From: Kiloniellales bacterium
GTDB lineage: Bacteria > Pseudomonadota > Alphaproteobacteria > Kiloniellales > JAKSBE01
Reading direction: 5' to 3'
DNA: 5,987 nt
Assembly (NCBI GenBank): GCA_030067055.1
Contig: JASJAL010000332.1
Span: 1-5,987, forward strand
The notes below the pieces were generated by a model. That model worked only from the letters and a program-made list of their open reading frames with translations, did not search any database and was not told the origin of the DNA. Both the position numbers and the translations under genes were made by a program. Below, piece by piece: positions 5,112 to 5,987 of the stretch (position 1 is its first letter; each line of letters starts with the position of its first letter).

Positions 5112-5798
5112 ATGACCATCGGAACCGCGACTTTGGCGAGAGTGTCGGAGGCTGGGCCGCCGTCTTCGCGCGCCCTCCTGGCGCCGGAGGCGGCGATCGC
5201 CGAGGCGCTGGGGCCCGCCGCCTGGGGCCGGCTCAGCCCGGCGATCCGGGCGCGCTTCGACGCACGGGCCCTCGCTCTCGGCCCGGTTCATCATCGGGGG
5301 GTGATGGGCGCGGTGCGCTGCTCCCGGCTGGGCTGGCTCTTCGCCCAGGCGAGCCGGCTGTTCGGCACACCGCTGGCGCCTGGCGGCGGCCGGGACGTGC
5401 CGGTCGAGGTCCGGGTATTCCGGGACCGGCGCCGCAACGGCGTCACCTGGGAGCGCCGCTACCGCTTTCCCGGCCGCCCGCCGGTCACCGTCGCCTCGAC
5501 CAAGTGCCGCGACGCCGAGGGCGGCTTCCTCGAGGTGACGGCGGGCGGGCTCGGCATGTGGCTCGACCTCTTCGAGGCTGATGGCCGGCTCCGCTTCCGC
5601 AGCCGTGGCTACTTCATCGAAGGGCTCGGCCGGCGCTGGACCCTGCCGGATTGGATTACGCCCGGTGAGACCTTGGTGGAGCACGGCGACGAGCCGGAAG
5701 GCCGCTTCCGCTTCACCATGACCATCCGCCACCGCCTGTTCGGCGAGACCTTCTTCCAGGACGGGGTGTTTCAGACGCTCGAGAAAGAGGAGACCTGA
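5112..5798 (+). CDS. DUF4166 domain-containing protein
   Basis: A 228-residue protein matching the DUF4166 pattern over about residues 30-222. It has LSPAIRARFD (41-50), a hydrophobic segment LGWLFAQASRLFGTPLAP (73-90), VPVEVRVFRDRRRNGVTWERRYRF (96-119), GGLGMWLDLFEADGRLRFRSRGYF (145-168), and a C-terminal LPDWITPGETLVEHGDEPEGRFRFTMTIRHRLFGETFFQDGVF (178-220). The alternating polar and aromatic strands suggest a mostly beta fold, perhaps barrel-like. No catalytic residues are known for the family and no signal peptide is seen; residues 73-90 are unlikely to be a true membrane span. DUF4166 also occurs fused to Rossmann-fold oxidoreductase-type domains, but here it stands alone. ATG 5112 follows a GGGGGGA run. 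It sits between the 64-aa gene and a membrane-protein gene that begins one base after its stop, so these are very likely one transcript. Confidence 0.85.
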   Translation: MTIGTATLARVSEAGPPSSRALLAPEAAIAEALGPAAWGRLSPAIRARFDARALALGPVHHRGVMGAVRCSRLGWLFAQASRLFGTPLAPGGGRDVPVEVRVFRDRRRNGVTWERRYRFPGRPPVTVASTKCRDAEGGFLEVTAGGLGMWLDLFEADGRLRFRSRGYFIEGLGRRWTLPDWITPGETLVEHGDEPEGRFRFTMTIRHRLFGETFFQDGVFQTLEKEET

Positions 5799-5799
5799 G

Positions 5800-5987
5800 A
5801 TGGAAGCGCTGCTGTGGCTCGTGCTCTTTCAGGCGCCGCTCGGCGCCTTCGACATCGTCTACCACCACGAGGTCACCGAGCGCCTGACCTGGAAAGCAAG
5901 CGCCGCGCGCGAGCTGCGCCTCCACGCCTGGCGCAACGGCTTCTATGTCCTGATCTTCCTCTCCTTCGGTTGGCTCGCCTGGGAAGG
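5800..5987 (+). CDS. Small membrane protein, N-terminal part (cut by right edge)
   Basis: ATG 5800 starts one base after the DUF4166 stop (TGA 5796-5798), with AGAGGAG at 5786-5792 as ribosome binding site, so translational coupling is likely. The 62 visible codons show a hydrophobic segment (2-18, LLWLVLFQAPLGAF), the conserved-looking loop FDIVYHHEVTERL (17-29), a charged stretch with ARELRLHAWRN (36-46), and a second hydrophobic segment (47-61, GFYVLIFLSFGWLAW). This fits an integral inner-membrane protein of several spans. I recall similar D-x-x-Y-H-H/Y-H-E proteins annotated only as hypothetical membrane proteins, and I cannot name a function. The His/Glu residues near the membrane face might bind a metal, but that is speculation. 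Confidence 0.8.
   Translation, partial: MEALLWLVLFQAPLGAFDIVYHHEVTERLTWKASAARELRLHAWRNGFYVLIFLSFGWLAWE

Noticed and set aside
4761..5732. 323-codon open frame on the minus strand opposite the DUF4166 gene
   Set aside because: Its composition is biased toward Ala, Arg, Pro and Glu with no motif, while the plus strand carries a recognisable DUF4166 protein with a ribosome binding site.

Overview
The window looks like a chromosomal segment of a GC-rich alphaproteobacterium. The base composition is strongly G+C with C/G-biased third codon positions. The PyrB and GbsR-family sequences have an alphaproteobacterial look, and positions 543-619 carry the dispersed palindromic element (TGTCAT.CCCGG.CTTGA.CCGGG) that is common between genes in this class. 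The genus cannot be named; a Rhodospirillales-like lineage is only a guess. There is no rRNA, tRNA, CRISPR array, transposase or other sign of a mobile element.

Left part (1-2706), all on the minus strand. In transcription order these are a homocysteine S-methyltransferase family gene (2706-1792), a DAO-family FAD-dependent oxidoreductase (1735-650), a 178-bp gap holding the palindromic repeat, and the first 157 codons of pyrB, aspartate carbamoyltransferase (471 to beyond the left edge). The first two may form a small operon. pyrB appears to have its own promoter almost touching its ATG, with no clear ribosome binding site, so its message may be leaderless.

Middle (2831-4105), plus strand. 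A Bcr/CflA-like MFS drug-efflux transporter is divergent from the methyltransferase and shares a 124-bp intergenic region with it. Its start is uncertain (ATG 2831 or TTG 2888).

Right part (4280-5987), plus strand. This is a compact cluster: a GbsR/MarR-type regulator, a 64-residue basic protein of unknown function, a DUF4166 protein, and the N-terminus of a small membrane protein that runs off the right edge. Two 18-bp sites with identical arms, TTTCAGT-N4-ACAGAAA, lie just upstream of the regulator (4247-4264, over its predicted -10 region) and just upstream of the 64-aa gene (4859-4876). They are the best candidate for the operator through which the regulator controls itself and the downstream genes. 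This cluster and its paired operators are the most interesting and least described content of the window.
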